The notes below the pieces were generated by a model. The model was given only the letters and a program-made list of their open reading frames with translations. It made no database searches and had not been told where the DNA came from. A program made the translations under genes and the position numbers. Shown here piece by piece: positions 25,840-33,551 of a stretch of DNA of 64,000 nucleotides; the stretch's first letter is position 1, and every line of letters starts with the position of its first letter. This stretch comes from Acidimicrobium ferrooxidans DSM 10331 (lineage in GTDB: Bacteria; Actinomycetota; Acidimicrobiia; Acidimicrobiales; Acidimicrobiaceae): NCBI RefSeq assembly GCF_000023265.1, contig NC_013124.1, positions 1,048,001-1,112,000 on the forward strand, read 5' to 3'.

Positions 25840-26360
25840 CGAATCCTCCTGGTGGTGGTGTCGGTCATGGTGTGGTCGAAGGCACTCTGGAGATCGGCTC
25901 CGAAGCGCCGAAGTAGGTGGGCGAGTGTTGCAATGTCATCGTCGTTCCAGTCGGCGAGCGCGTCGTCGAGGAATCGTCGATGTCCCTCGCGGATCTGGGC
26001 GAGGTGTGCTCGTCCCTTGTCGGTAAGGGCGATGACCTGCGCCCTGCGGTCGTTGGCGTCACTGCGACGCGTGACGTAGCCGAGAGCTTCGAGGCTCGCG
26101 ACGTGCCGACTGGCGACCGAGTGCGAGAGGCCAAGGTCGCTGGCCACCTCGCCGAGGCGCCTGGGTCCGAGCTTCGCGAGTACGCCGAGGATCGCCAGCG
26201 CGCCACCTTCGATCTCGAGGCCGAGGGCGCGGGCGAGCGGACCGGTGTGTTGGCGCGCGATCCTCGAGAGACGCGACAGCTCCTCCCAGACCGCGCTGAC
26301 ATCGGCTCGCGTCGGAGCGACGTCACCGGAAGCGCGCATAATGGTCGTCCTCTCATTCAT
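25836..26360 (-). CDS. MarR-family transcriptional regulator
   Basis: A 174-residue regulator upstream of, and overlapping, the DHA2 exporter gene. The winged helix is seen in [46 protein letters not shown] (broken here only for description), with the DxR wing motif in DANDRRAQ. I chose the ATG at 26360 behind a GGGAG stretch; an in-frame start at 26420 would add 20 unconvincing residues. It probably represses its own operon through the inverted repeat just upstream. Confidence 0.88.
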   Translation of the reverse strand: MNERTTIMRASGDVAPTRADVSAVWEELSRLSRIARQHTGPLARALGLEIEGGALAILGVLAKLGPRRLGEVASDLGLSHSVASRHVASLEALGYVTRRSDANDRRAQVIALTDKGRAHLAQIREGHRRFLDDALADWNDDDIATLAHLLRRFGADLQSAFDHTMTDTTTRRIR

Positions 26361-26406
26361 CGGCGCTCCCGTCTCCTGGGATCGTCGACGGGGCTTGCTC
26401 AATAGG

Positions 26407-26421
26407 TGTGTGACGAACACA
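26407..26421. promoter_or_regulatory. Candidate MarR operator
   Basis: TGTGT-GACGA-ACACA, a 5-bp inverted repeat with a five-base spacer, lies about 47 bases upstream of the marR-like start. The size suits a MarR dimer. Short, so chance cannot be excluded. Confidence 0.4.
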
Positions 26422-26602
26422 ACAATAGACGGTGCGTCGATGTTCCCGACCGCGTGCCGGCTTGTGGTCCGATCGGTGCTCGAGCGCCATCAGCCAGCTC
26501 TCCGCGCGGACAGGCCCTTGCGTCTGCTGCAGCGGTCGCGGATCGCGGTTCGTCACCAGGGGGTCGATAGGCTGCCGGCTGGGGAGCGAGGGAGAGCCGA
26601 CG

Positions 26603-27166
26603 GTGTCGTATGGAGTTGTTGGTCCGCTGCTGCGCAATCGCAGGGCCGGACCTTCGTCGTTGTTGTGGGCGAGCCCGGAGGCACGGGGCCCTGAGACGCT
26701 CGTCGTCAGCTCTCCGGCCTTTCGCGATGGCGAGCCGCTGCCAGATCGCTACCGCGGTCGCATGGTCGGGCTGAACGTCTCACCGCCGCTTCGGTGGTCG
26801 ACGCCACCCGCGTCAGCCGTCGAGCTCGTCCTCGTGGTCGAGGATCCGGACGCACCGCGGCGCCGGGCACCGGTGCACGCAGTCGCACGAGGCATCGAGC
26901 CGGTGCTCGAGTTCTTGCCCGAAGGCGCCCTCGCTCGGCCGAGTTCGGTACCGGGGGTCGTGCTCGGCAAGGGACTCCTCGGACAGCAGGCCTGGGTGGG
27001 TCCGATGCCGCTGCGCGCCCACGGTCCGCACCACTACACGTTCCAGCTCTTCGCGCTCGACGTCCGGCTCGACCTGCCAAGGGTCTTCACCCGCGACGAT
27101 GTACGCACCGCGATGGACGGCCACGTCGTTGCACGGGGTCAGCTGGTGGGGACCTACGAACGCTGA
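26603..27166 (+). CDS. YbhB/YbcL-type PEBP-family protein
   Basis: A 187-residue protein of the phosphatidylethanolamine-binding/Raf-kinase-inhibitor-like family, whose bacterial role is unknown. Visible marks: VSSPAFRDGEPLPDRYRG, SPPLRWSTPPASAVELVLVVEDPDAP (family core strand and ligand pocket), then PVHAVARGIEP with the conserved histidine, and HGPHHYTFQLFALD near the C-terminus. The GTG at 26603 has GGGAGAGCC upstream and gives a protein of normal family length. An ATG further on in another frame is not used. It converges on the CLC transporter gene. Confidence 0.85.
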   Translation: MSYGVVGPLLRNRRAGPSSLLWASPEARGPETLVVSSPAFRDGEPLPDRYRGRMVGLNVSPPLRWSTPPASAVELVLVVEDPDAPRRRAPVHAVARGIEPVLEFLPEGALARPSSVPGVVLGKGLLGQQAWVGPMPLRAHGPHHYTFQLFALDVRLDLPRVFTRDDVRTAMDGHVVARGQLVGTYER

Positions 27167-27205
27167 ACCCCTCGGTCGGCGCGAGCGTGGTGCGTCGTGT
27201 TCGGA

Positions 27206-28567
27206 TCACGCCGACGGGGACTCGTCGAGGCGAGTCGGTAGCTGGGATCGGTAGATCGAGTCGTCGACGGCCTTGACGATCAGCCAGGCGATCGCGACCG
27301 CGATCATCGCTGGTCCCAACAAGGCGATGGTGCCGGTCATCTCCGCGACCATCAGCATCACCGCGATCGGTGCACGAGAGATGCCGCCGAACATCGCCAT
27401 CATGCCCACTACGACGAAGGCGGAGGCGTCGTGGCCGATCGCTGGGACGAGCGGTGCGAGGATGCGCCAGACCGCAAGGCCGGTGAAGGCACCGATGACC
27501 ATGCCGGGCCCGAACACGCCACCGGAGCCTCCGGTGCCGATCGACAGCGACGTCGCGACGATGCGAGCGATGGGCAGCACCACGATCACGAGGAGCGGGG
27601 TGTGGAGCATCTGGTCGCTGAGACCCTTCTGGACCCATCCATAGCCGGTCCCGAGCACCTCGGGGAGCCAGAGGGCGAGGAGACCGACGAGGAGGCCGCC
27701 GATCGCCGGACGGAAGTGTCGAGGGATCGGGAGCCGTCGAGCAAGGCGCACCGTGCCGTAGAACGAGCGCGCGTACAGCAGGCCGATGGCCCCGGCCACG
27801 ACCCCGACGATGGCGAACCACACGAGGGTGAGCGGCGTCGTGAGCTCGAAGTGGCCAGCGACGGCGAACAGGGGGCGGAACCCGTAGACAGCGTCGAAGA
27901 TCGCCGAGGCGATGAGCGAGGCGAGCAGCCCTGGGAGCAGTGCTTCGTACTCGAAGTCGTCGCGGTAGACGATCTCGGCCGCGAGCACGGCGCCACCGAG
28001 CGGGGCGCCGAAGATGGCACCGATCCCAGACCCGATCCCGACCGAGACCGCGACGCGCCCGTCCTCGGTGCCGAGGTCGAGGACTCGAGCAAGCAGCGAG
28101 CCGAAGCCGGCGCTGATCTGGGCGGTGGGTCCCTCGCGTCCACCCGAGCCACCCGATCCGATGGTCAGCGCCGAGGCGATGATCTTGACGACGACCGCGC
28201 GCAGACGGATACCCCGGGGGTCGTGGAGGACGGCATCGATGGCGGCGTCCGTCCCGTGCCCCTCTGCTTCGGGTGCGAGCGTGAACACCAGCATGCCCGC
28301 GCCGATGGCGCCCAGCACCACGCTGAGGGGGATCGCCCATGGCCGCGCGTAGTGGAGCGATCCTGGAGCATTGCCCTCTCCGGCTGGCGTCGGGACCTGA
28401 TAGCCGGCGAGCACGGCGAGGAACTCATGGGTGGCGAACGTGAGGGCCGCGTAGAAGATGACGGCGCCGGCCCCGGCGATGACGCCGAGCGCGATCGCGA
28501 GGATCACCCGTCGTAGCAGCGTGGGCTGCCGACGAAGCCACCGTGACGTCTGCGTTCGGATCGTCAT
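27206..28567 (-). CDS. CLC-family chloride channel/transporter
   Basis: A 453-residue membrane protein with the CLC signature loops: GSGGSGGREGPTAQ near 147 (containing the gating glutamate), GAIFGAPLGGAVLAAEIVYRDDF near 195, and GTGGSGGVFGPGMVIGA near 345. ATG at 28567 with AGGAGG nine bases upstream; an in-frame start at 28627 is less likely. No CBS domains follow. At the position of the internal proton-transfer glutamate of the E. coli exchanger (EEM), this protein reads AEIV, so the second acid seems replaced by Ile as in channel-type CLCs. That alignment is by eye. Downstream of a TetR gene, 97 bases apart. Confidence 0.88.
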   Translation of the reverse strand: MTIRTQTSRWLRRQPTLLRRVILAIALGVIAGAGAVIFYAALTFATHEFLAVLAGYQVPTPAGEGNAPGSLHYARPWAIPLSVVLGAIGAGMLVFTLAPEAEGHGTDAAIDAVLHDPRGIRLRAVVVKIIASALTIGSGGSGGREGPTAQISAGFGSLLARVLDLGTEDGRVAVSVGIGSGIGAIFGAPLGGAVLAAEIVYRDDFEYEALLPGLLASLIASAIFDAVYGFRPLFAVAGHFELTTPLTLVWFAIVGVVAGAIGLLYARSFYGTVRLARRLPIPRHFRPAIGGLLVGLLALWLPEVLGTGYGWVQKGLSDQMLHTPLLVIVVLPIARIVATSLSIGTGGSGGVFGPGMVIGAFTGLAVWRILAPLVPAIGHDASAFVVVGMMAMFGGISRAPIAVMLMVAEMTGTIALLGPAMIAVAIAWLIVKAVDDSIYRSQLPTRLDESPSA

Positions 28568-28664
28568 CGCCGAGATCCTCCTGATCGACGAGCACCGTCT
28601 CGATGTGCGCTCGAGCGAGGGTGCCACCGATCGGGCGTCGCGGCTGGGTCATCGAGTCCTCTCG

Positions 28665-29324
28665 TCACGGGTGCTCCTCTGGTTCTCGAGACTGGCCCTG
28701 GGCCAGGTGCCGGTCGCGGGCTCCCTCGATCAGGAAGTTCAACGAGATCGCGAACTGCTCGACCGTCGTGAAGCGCGCGAGGTCCGCTTCCATCGGGTCA
28801 CGCGGTACGTGCTGGTTGCGGAGGCGCTCGGCGCGCAGGACAGCGAAGCCGATGGTGTAGGTGTGGAGGGCGGCGTAGACCTGATGGGCTGCCTCCGGCG
28901 TGAACCCGCCCGCCGCGAGCCGCGTTGCCATCGCGTCCATACGGGTACGAGCGAGCTGCGTCGCGACGGGCCGACGGAGGTAGAGCTCGAGAAGCGGCGG
29001 GTAGGCGAGGAGCAGCTCCAGCAGCCGCGTGGCGGCGTCGACGATCCAGTCGCGCCAGGGGAGCGAAGGGTCAGGCTCCCATCGGTTCGCGAAGAGCTTG
29101 TCGAGGAGCGCTTCGAGGAGATCGTCGCGGTCTCGGACGTGGCCGTAGATCGTCATCGGCGCCACGCCGAGCCTGCGGGCAAGGGTGCGCATGGTGAGCC
29201 CGCTCCCGCTCGGATCGGTCGCGAGCGACTCGAGGGCTGCGGCGACGACACGCTCCCGCGTGAGCGCGACTCGCCGAGACGTGGTCGGTTTCGAGCCGGC
29301 GCCGCCGACTGCTCCAGCATGCAC
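28665..29324 (-). CDS. TetR-family regulator with TetR_C-type ligand domain
   Basis: A 219-residue regulator. DNA-binding part: TRERVVAAALESLA, then LTMRTLARRLGVAPMTIYGHVRDRDDLLEAL at about residues 43-73. The rest, with DWIVDAATRLLELLLAYPPLLELYLRRP, resembles the C-terminal domain of tetracycline-repressor-like proteins. I chose the GTG at 29324: a TAGGCT -10 element lies seven bases upstream, so the message is probably leaderless, and a perfect palindrome lies just before it. It precedes the CLC gene on the same strand and may control it. Confidence 0.8.
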   Translation of the reverse strand: MHAGAVGGAGSKPTTSRRVALTRERVVAAALESLATDPSGSGLTMRTLARRLGVAPMTIYGHVRDRDDLLEALLDKLFANRWEPDPSLPWRDWIVDAATRLLELLLAYPPLLELYLRRPVATQLARTRMDAMATRLAAGGFTPEAAHQVYAALHTYTIGFAVLRAERLRNQHVPRDPMEADLARFTTVEQFAISLNFLIEGARDRHLAQGQSREPEEHP

Positions 29325-29347
29325 GACGATCAGCCTAGCGCGTCTAT

Positions 29348-29361
29348 CCGTACGCGTACGG
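29348..29361. promoter_or_regulatory. Perfect palindrome upstream of a TetR gene, probable operator
   Basis: CCGTACGCGTACGG is an exact 14-bp palindrome made of two CGTACG halves. It lies 24-37 bases upstream of the TetR start and just before the putative -10 (29332-29337), that is, in the promoter spacer. It is well placed for autorepression. Confidence 0.6.
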
Positions 29362-29490
29362 CACTGGTTCACCGAGATTACGCGCCGCGAGTGGCGAGGC
29401 GACGAGTACGGACACGGCGCCCGTGGGGCGACACTCCTGCAGCCGACGACGGGCGGTGAGCCCTCGCTGTGGGTCGATCGTCGGCGAGAC

Positions 29491-30813
29491 TCAGTCGGAT
29501 GCCGCAGGGGTCGGGTTCGTCTCGCTGGGCGATGCCATGATGCGACGAGATCGACGAGCCCGCGGTCGTGTGGAGGCCGTCGCCGCCTCGGCTGCGAGAG
29601 CCGCCTCCCGCGAGGGTGCGACCATGTCGGACTCGAGCTCGTCGAAGGAGCGGATGCCGAGGAGTGCCATGGTGCGCGTGACGCCGTCGGCGAGGATGCG
29701 CCCTGCGACCGCGACGCCGCGCTCTCCCCCGGCCATGAGGCCATAGAGGTAGGCCCGCCCGACGAGCACGAACTGTGCTCCCAGGCCGATCGCGGCCACG
29801 ACATCGGATCCGGCGCGTACGCCGCCGTCGACCCATACCTCCACCCGGCCATCGAGACGCTCTCGGACGATGGGTAGGAGCGCGAGGGGCGCGAGGGTTC
29901 GATCGAGCTGGCGCCCCCCGTGGTTGGAGACCACGATGGCGTCGACCCCGATCGCAGCGAGGCGCTCGGCGTCGTCGATACGCTGGACGCCCTTCACGAC
30001 GATCTTGCCCGACCACAGCGATCGAACCCACTCGATGTCGTCGAAGGTGACGGTGGGATCGAACATGCGGTCGATGAAGGAGCCAGCGGTCCCTTCGAAG
30101 CCCGTCTCGAGCGATGCGAAGCGAACGGGCGGCTTGGTGAGAAAATCTCGCGACCACGCTGGATGCAGTGCACCCTGGAGGAACGTCCGAAGCGAGGGTG
30201 TCGGCGGCAGCGTGAGGCCGTTGCGCACGTCACGCATGCGTGCCCCGGCCACGGGGACGTCGACGGTCAGGATTAATGCCTCGAACCCCGCCTCTCGGGC
30301 TCGCTCGACGAAGGCCCGGGTCGGACCCCGATCGCGCCAGACGTAGAGCTGGAACCAGCGACGCAGGTGCGGCAGTTCGGCCGCGAGTTCTTCCGGCGTG
30401 GTCGTACCGACCGTCGAGAGGCCATAGGGGATACCAAGAGACGCTGCGACACGACCGACCGCGAGTTCGCCGTCGGTGTGCATCATGCGTGTGAAGCCCG
30501 TCGGGGCAAAGCCGAAGGGGAGCGCACTCGGACTGCCGAGGACGGTCCAGGTCGGGTCAACCGAGCTGACGTCACGCAGGACATGGGGTCGGAAGACGAC
30601 GTCGGCGAACGAGCCCTCGTTGCGAAGCATGGACCGCTCCGCTTCGGCGGCGCCGTCGACGTAGTCGAAGACCGGCCGAGGGGTACGGAGCTTGGCGAGA
30701 CGCCGCAGGTCGTCGATCGTTGCGGCCCGGTCCAGGGTCGGCAGGAGCGTGCGCAGGCCACCTCGTGGCTTGATGAGGTCCCAGCGCTCGCGCAGCTCGT
30801 GCACTCGTGTCAC
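29491..30813 (-). CDS. FMN-dependent alpha-hydroxy-acid oxidase/dehydrogenase
   Basis: Oxidises an L-2-hydroxy acid such as lactate or glycolate with FMN. Visible family motifs: FDYVDGAAEAERSM near 50, FGFAPTGFTRMMH, QLYVWRDRG, IVVKGVQRIDDAERL (lysine contacting FMN), IVVSNHGGRQLDRT with the catalytic His-Gly-Gly-Arg, VWVDGGVRAGSDV and GAQFVLVGRAYLYG. The GTG at 30813 has a strong GGGAGGTGG site and gives 440 residues; a GTG at 30867 is possible. The last 45 residues are an Arg/Ala-rich tail outside the family core. It follows a 92-residue orphan gene on the same strand. Pre-mycofactocin synthase MftD is in the same superfamily, but no mycofactocin genes are present. Confidence 0.9.
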   Translation of the reverse strand: MTRVHELRERWDLIKPRGGLRTLLPTLDRAATIDDLRRLAKLRTPRPVFDYVDGAAEAERSMLRNEGSFADVVFRPHVLRDVSSVDPTWTVLGSPSALPFGFAPTGFTRMMHTDGELAVGRVAASLGIPYGLSTVGTTTPEELAAELPHLRRWFQLYVWRDRGPTRAFVERAREAGFEALILTVDVPVAGARMRDVRNGLTLPPTPSLRTFLQGALHPAWSRDFLTKPPVRFASLETGFEGTAGSFIDRMFDPTVTFDDIEWVRSLWSGKIVVKGVQRIDDAERLAAIGVDAIVVSNHGGRQLDRTLAPLALLPIVRERLDGRVEVWVDGGVRAGSDVVAAIGLGAQFVLVGRAYLYGLMAGGERGVAVAGRILADGVTRTMALLGIRSFDELESDMVAPSREAALAAEAATASTRPRARRSRRIMASPSETNPTPAASD

Positions 30814-30899
30814 GTCCACCTCCCATCGCGTCGCGTGAGGATCGGTGGCGAGGGCGACCGGCTCCACGAGGCCGCCGATGGAGTACGCCGCACGGTGAG

Positions 30900-31178
30900 T
30901 CAGCGCCTCGCCTGCAGCGCCTCGACGATGAAGCGCCGTTCCTCGCTCCCTTCGACGAAGAACTCGGCGACGGGATGATAGGTGTCCGCCGTTCGCACGA
31001 TGCGCTCGGCGACCTCGCAGCGTCGGAGCAGTTCTCCAATGCCGAGAGTGTCCAGGATGGCCCGCGGATCGCTGACATTGGCGCAGCCATGAGCCGCCAG
31101 AAGTTCGGCGAGCGTCGCGCTCAGGGTTTCGAGGCCCTCGTCGATGGATGGCGCGTGCGCGCTGTCGTAGTCAGCCAT
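30900..31178 (-). CDS. Small protein of unknown function
   Basis: A 92-residue acidic, helical-looking protein starting MADYDSAHAPSIDEGLETL, with an ATG at 31178 behind GGAGG. It has one cysteine near 32 (HGCANVSD) and another near 54, and contains ILDTLGIGELLRRCEVAERI. I do not recognise a family. It ends 86 bases before the preferred start of the alpha-hydroxy-acid oxidase and probably shares its transcript, so it might be an accessory to that enzyme. The good ribosome-binding site supports it as a real gene. Confidence 0.6.
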   Translation of the reverse strand: MADYDSAHAPSIDEGLETLSATLAELLAAHGCANVSDPRAILDTLGIGELLRRCEVAERIVRTADTYHPVAEFFVEGSEERRFIVEALQARR

Positions 31179-31346
31179 GGACACCTCCGCCTCGCTGGTG
31201 AGTGTAGCTCGGTCCTCTGCTGGGTGCTGGACGGCCAGGTGGACGCACACAATCCCGCGACCGGCCGAAGTCTCGGAGTACTTCGTCGTGGCTGCAGGGA
31301 TCGATGATCGCGCGCCGTGCAACCTGCGCAGTGTGGCTCGCGTCGA

Positions 31347-32111
31347 TCAGGTCGGAAGCGCTCGCCCGCGCGAACGGGTCCGTCGAGGCGACCGGGGAGC
31401 GAGGAGTCGTTCCGGGTCGAACGTGCGCGCGAGCACCGCGAGGCCGACGATCTCGACGAGGAGGAGCGCACCTGCGAGTGCAACGCCGTCGGCCACGCTC
31501 AGGCTGATAACTCCTTGCACGAGTAAGACGATCACGAGGAGGACCGGGACGGACGCAAGCGCCGAGAGCTGCTGTGCCACGCGAACATCACTCGCACGAC
31601 TGGATGCGAACAGTCCAACCAGCACCGCCCAACCGCTGAGCAGCACATCGAGGCCGAGTTGACGCACGACGAGGGGAGCGGTGATGAGATGGGCACTGAC
31701 CGATGCGGCGGCTGCGAAGTGAACGACGACGAGGGTGAGCGCGTACAGGCCCCACGATCCGATGAACGTCGGCGCGAGGACGGCGAGCAGCTTGGCGACG
31801 TAGAGTTCGGTCGCGCTGAGGGGGGAGCTGAGCAGCGGCTCGAGCGTCCCCTGATCCCGCTCGCCGACGATGGCAAAGCCCGCCAGCACGCCCGGGAGCA
31901 CGAGCGGGGGGAGCAGGAACTCGATGCTGCTCGCCGTCGTCACCTTGTCGAGGAGGGACATGGGGGCAGCTTCCGGCAGCGAGGTCAGGGAGAGCACCGG
32001 CGCGACCAGCGAAATGAGGGGCAGAGCGACCATGCTGTAGAGCACGTAGCGGTTCCGACGAAAGTCGGTGAACTCCTTGGCGATGACCGCCCGTATCCGC
32101 CACCACGTCAT
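31347..32111 (-). CDS. ABC-2 type transporter permease
   Basis: A 254-residue membrane subunit with six predicted helices. It opens MTWWRIRAVIAKEFTDFRRNRYVLYSMVALPLISL, typical of ABC-2/NatB-like permeases, and has the coupling region GERDQGTLEPLLSSPLSATELYVAKL near 84. The ATG at 32111 overlaps the stop of the ATPase gene as ATGA. With that ATPase it forms an exporter, perhaps for an ion, drug or lipid-linked substrate; this cannot be resolved. The C-terminus is an Arg-rich tail. Confidence 0.88.
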   Translation of the reverse strand: MTWWRIRAVIAKEFTDFRRNRYVLYSMVALPLISLVAPVLSLTSLPEAAPMSLLDKVTTASSIEFLLPPLVLPGVLAGFAIVGERDQGTLEPLLSSPLSATELYVAKLLAVLAPTFIGSWGLYALTLVVVHFAAAASVSAHLITAPLVVRQLGLDVLLSGWAVLVGLFASSRASDVRVAQQLSALASVPVLLVIVLLVQGVISLSVADGVALAGALLLVEIVGLAVLARTFDPERLLAPRSPRRTRSRGRALPT

Positions 32112-33115
32112 CGATCGCTCTCCTTGGTTTCGCCCCCGACAAGCTCGAGGTAGACCTCTTCCAAGCGCTCTCGGGGGCTTGCGAGCTCGAGGAGGCGGTC
32201 ACCGGCGTGGACCAGCGCCTCCGCGACGACTGGTGCCAGCTCGTCCGGCTCAGCTCCGTCGATGCGCAACGTGTGTTCGTCGGTGACGACGACATGGGCG
32301 GCCTCGACGACGGGTGCGAGATGCGCCTTGGCGTCCTCTGCGGCACCTCCGACGCGGACGACGAGGGACCGCTGACTCCCGAGTCCGAGTTCCCCTGGCT
32401 TGCCGACAGCGAGGAGACGCTGACGAAGGATCGCGACGCGATCGCACACCCGTTCCGCCTCATCGAGCCGATGCGTCGTGATGAGTACGGTGCGGCCCTG
32501 GGCTCGCAGACTGGCAATGAGTTCGAGAACATCGCGGGCTGCGACCGGGTCGAGACCGGACGTGGGTTCGTCGAGGAAGATCAGTTCCGGCTGGCCGAGG
32601 AGCGTACGAGCGATGGCGACGCGCTGACGGAGACCCTTCGACAGGGCGCGACAGGCATCGTCGCGTCGACTCGAGAGATCGACCGCGTCGAGGGCCTCAC
32701 GAATGGCGCGGTCGACGTCGTGGACTCCGTAGAGCCGTGCGAACAGGCGCAGGTTCTCGACGACGCTGAGGTTGCCGTAGAGGCCTGGAGCCTCCGGCAT
32801 CACCGCGATCCGGCGTCGGATCTCGGGCCCGTTGGAGGCCTCGAGGTCGATACCGAGCACACGCGCGCGCCCCTCGCTGGGGCGCACCAGGGTCGCACAG
32901 GTCCGTACCAGCGTGGTCTTCCCAGCGCCGTTCGGCCCCAAGAGTCCGAAGACCTCGCCGCGATCGACTCGAAGGGTCACGCTCTCGAAGGCGACGCGAT
33001 CGCCGAAGCGCTTCGTGAGACCATCAAGCTCGAGTGCAGGGTGAGCGTGAGAGTCTCCAGCACTCCAGTCGGCGCTCGTCGCCGAGAGAGCGTGGTCGGG
33101 CATGACCTCGAACAC
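32108..33115 (-). CDS. ABC transporter ATPase (DrrA/NatA-like)
   Basis: A 335-residue nucleotide-binding subunit. Walker A GPNGAGKTT near 60, Q-loop region AVMPEAPGLYGNLSVVENL, the signature in LSKGLRQRVAIART near 158 (Lys in place of the usual second Gly position), Walker B ELIFLDEPTSGLDP near 178 and switch His in ITTHRLDEAE. The C-terminal 110 residues hold the extra domain common in DrrA-type proteins. Starts at a GTG at 33115 or an ATG at 33103; neither has a well-spaced ribosome-binding site. It pairs with the permease just downstream. Confidence 0.9.
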   Translation of the reverse strand: MFEVMPDHALSATSADWSAGDSHAHPALELDGLTKRFGDRVAFESVTLRVDRGEVFGLLGPNGAGKTTLVRTCATLVRPSEGRARVLGIDLEASNGPEIRRRIAVMPEAPGLYGNLSVVENLRLFARLYGVHDVDRAIREALDAVDLSSRRDDACRALSKGLRQRVAIARTLLGQPELIFLDEPTSGLDPVAARDVLELIASLRAQGRTVLITTHRLDEAERVCDRVAILRQRLLAVGKPGELGLGSQRSLVVRVGGAAEDAKAHLAPVVEAAHVVVTDEHTLRIDGAEPDELAPVVAEALVHAGDRLLELASPRERLEEVYLELVGGETKESDR

Positions 33116-33551
33116 TACCAGCTGTCGTGATCCTCATCATGCCCCGGACGCGGTGAGACGAGGAACATCGCGACACGTGCTGACTGAACACGTCCGCGAA
33201 GACCGTCGTGCCCTACTCGGAACCAACACCGGATGCTGCGCGCCAGCGCGTCTTCGTTCACCTGAGTGTGGGGCATACTGACGAGGACCATGCTCGAGGA
33301 TCGTGAGCACGATGTCCGGCTCCGGGTGGTCCGCCTCGCCGCCGCGTCGTTCGTGTTCGCGGGCGACATCTGGCAAGTTGTCGCGACGGGACGCGGCTGA
33401 CACCTCTGGTTGAGGAGCCTCGTCGTCGGCTCTCTCCTTGTGGGACTGACGGCACCCTGCAACGATCCCACCCGGTGTGTGACGATCCCGATCAGCCAGA
33501 CCGCACGGGAGGGAGACCACCTGATGGGAGCACGCGCCACACAGGCGAAGG
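33116..33551. other. Gap between ABC ATPase gene and secreted repeat protein gene
   Basis: A 436-base stretch where I see no gene with a good start or recognisable protein. It holds the promoter region of the ABC operon, whose exact elements I could not identify. Confidence 0.4.

Noticed and set aside
29491..30813. MftD (pre-mycofactocin synthase) identity for the FMN enzyme
   Set aside because: No mycofactocin genes (mftA, mftB, mftC) are nearby, so only the general superfamily name is supported.
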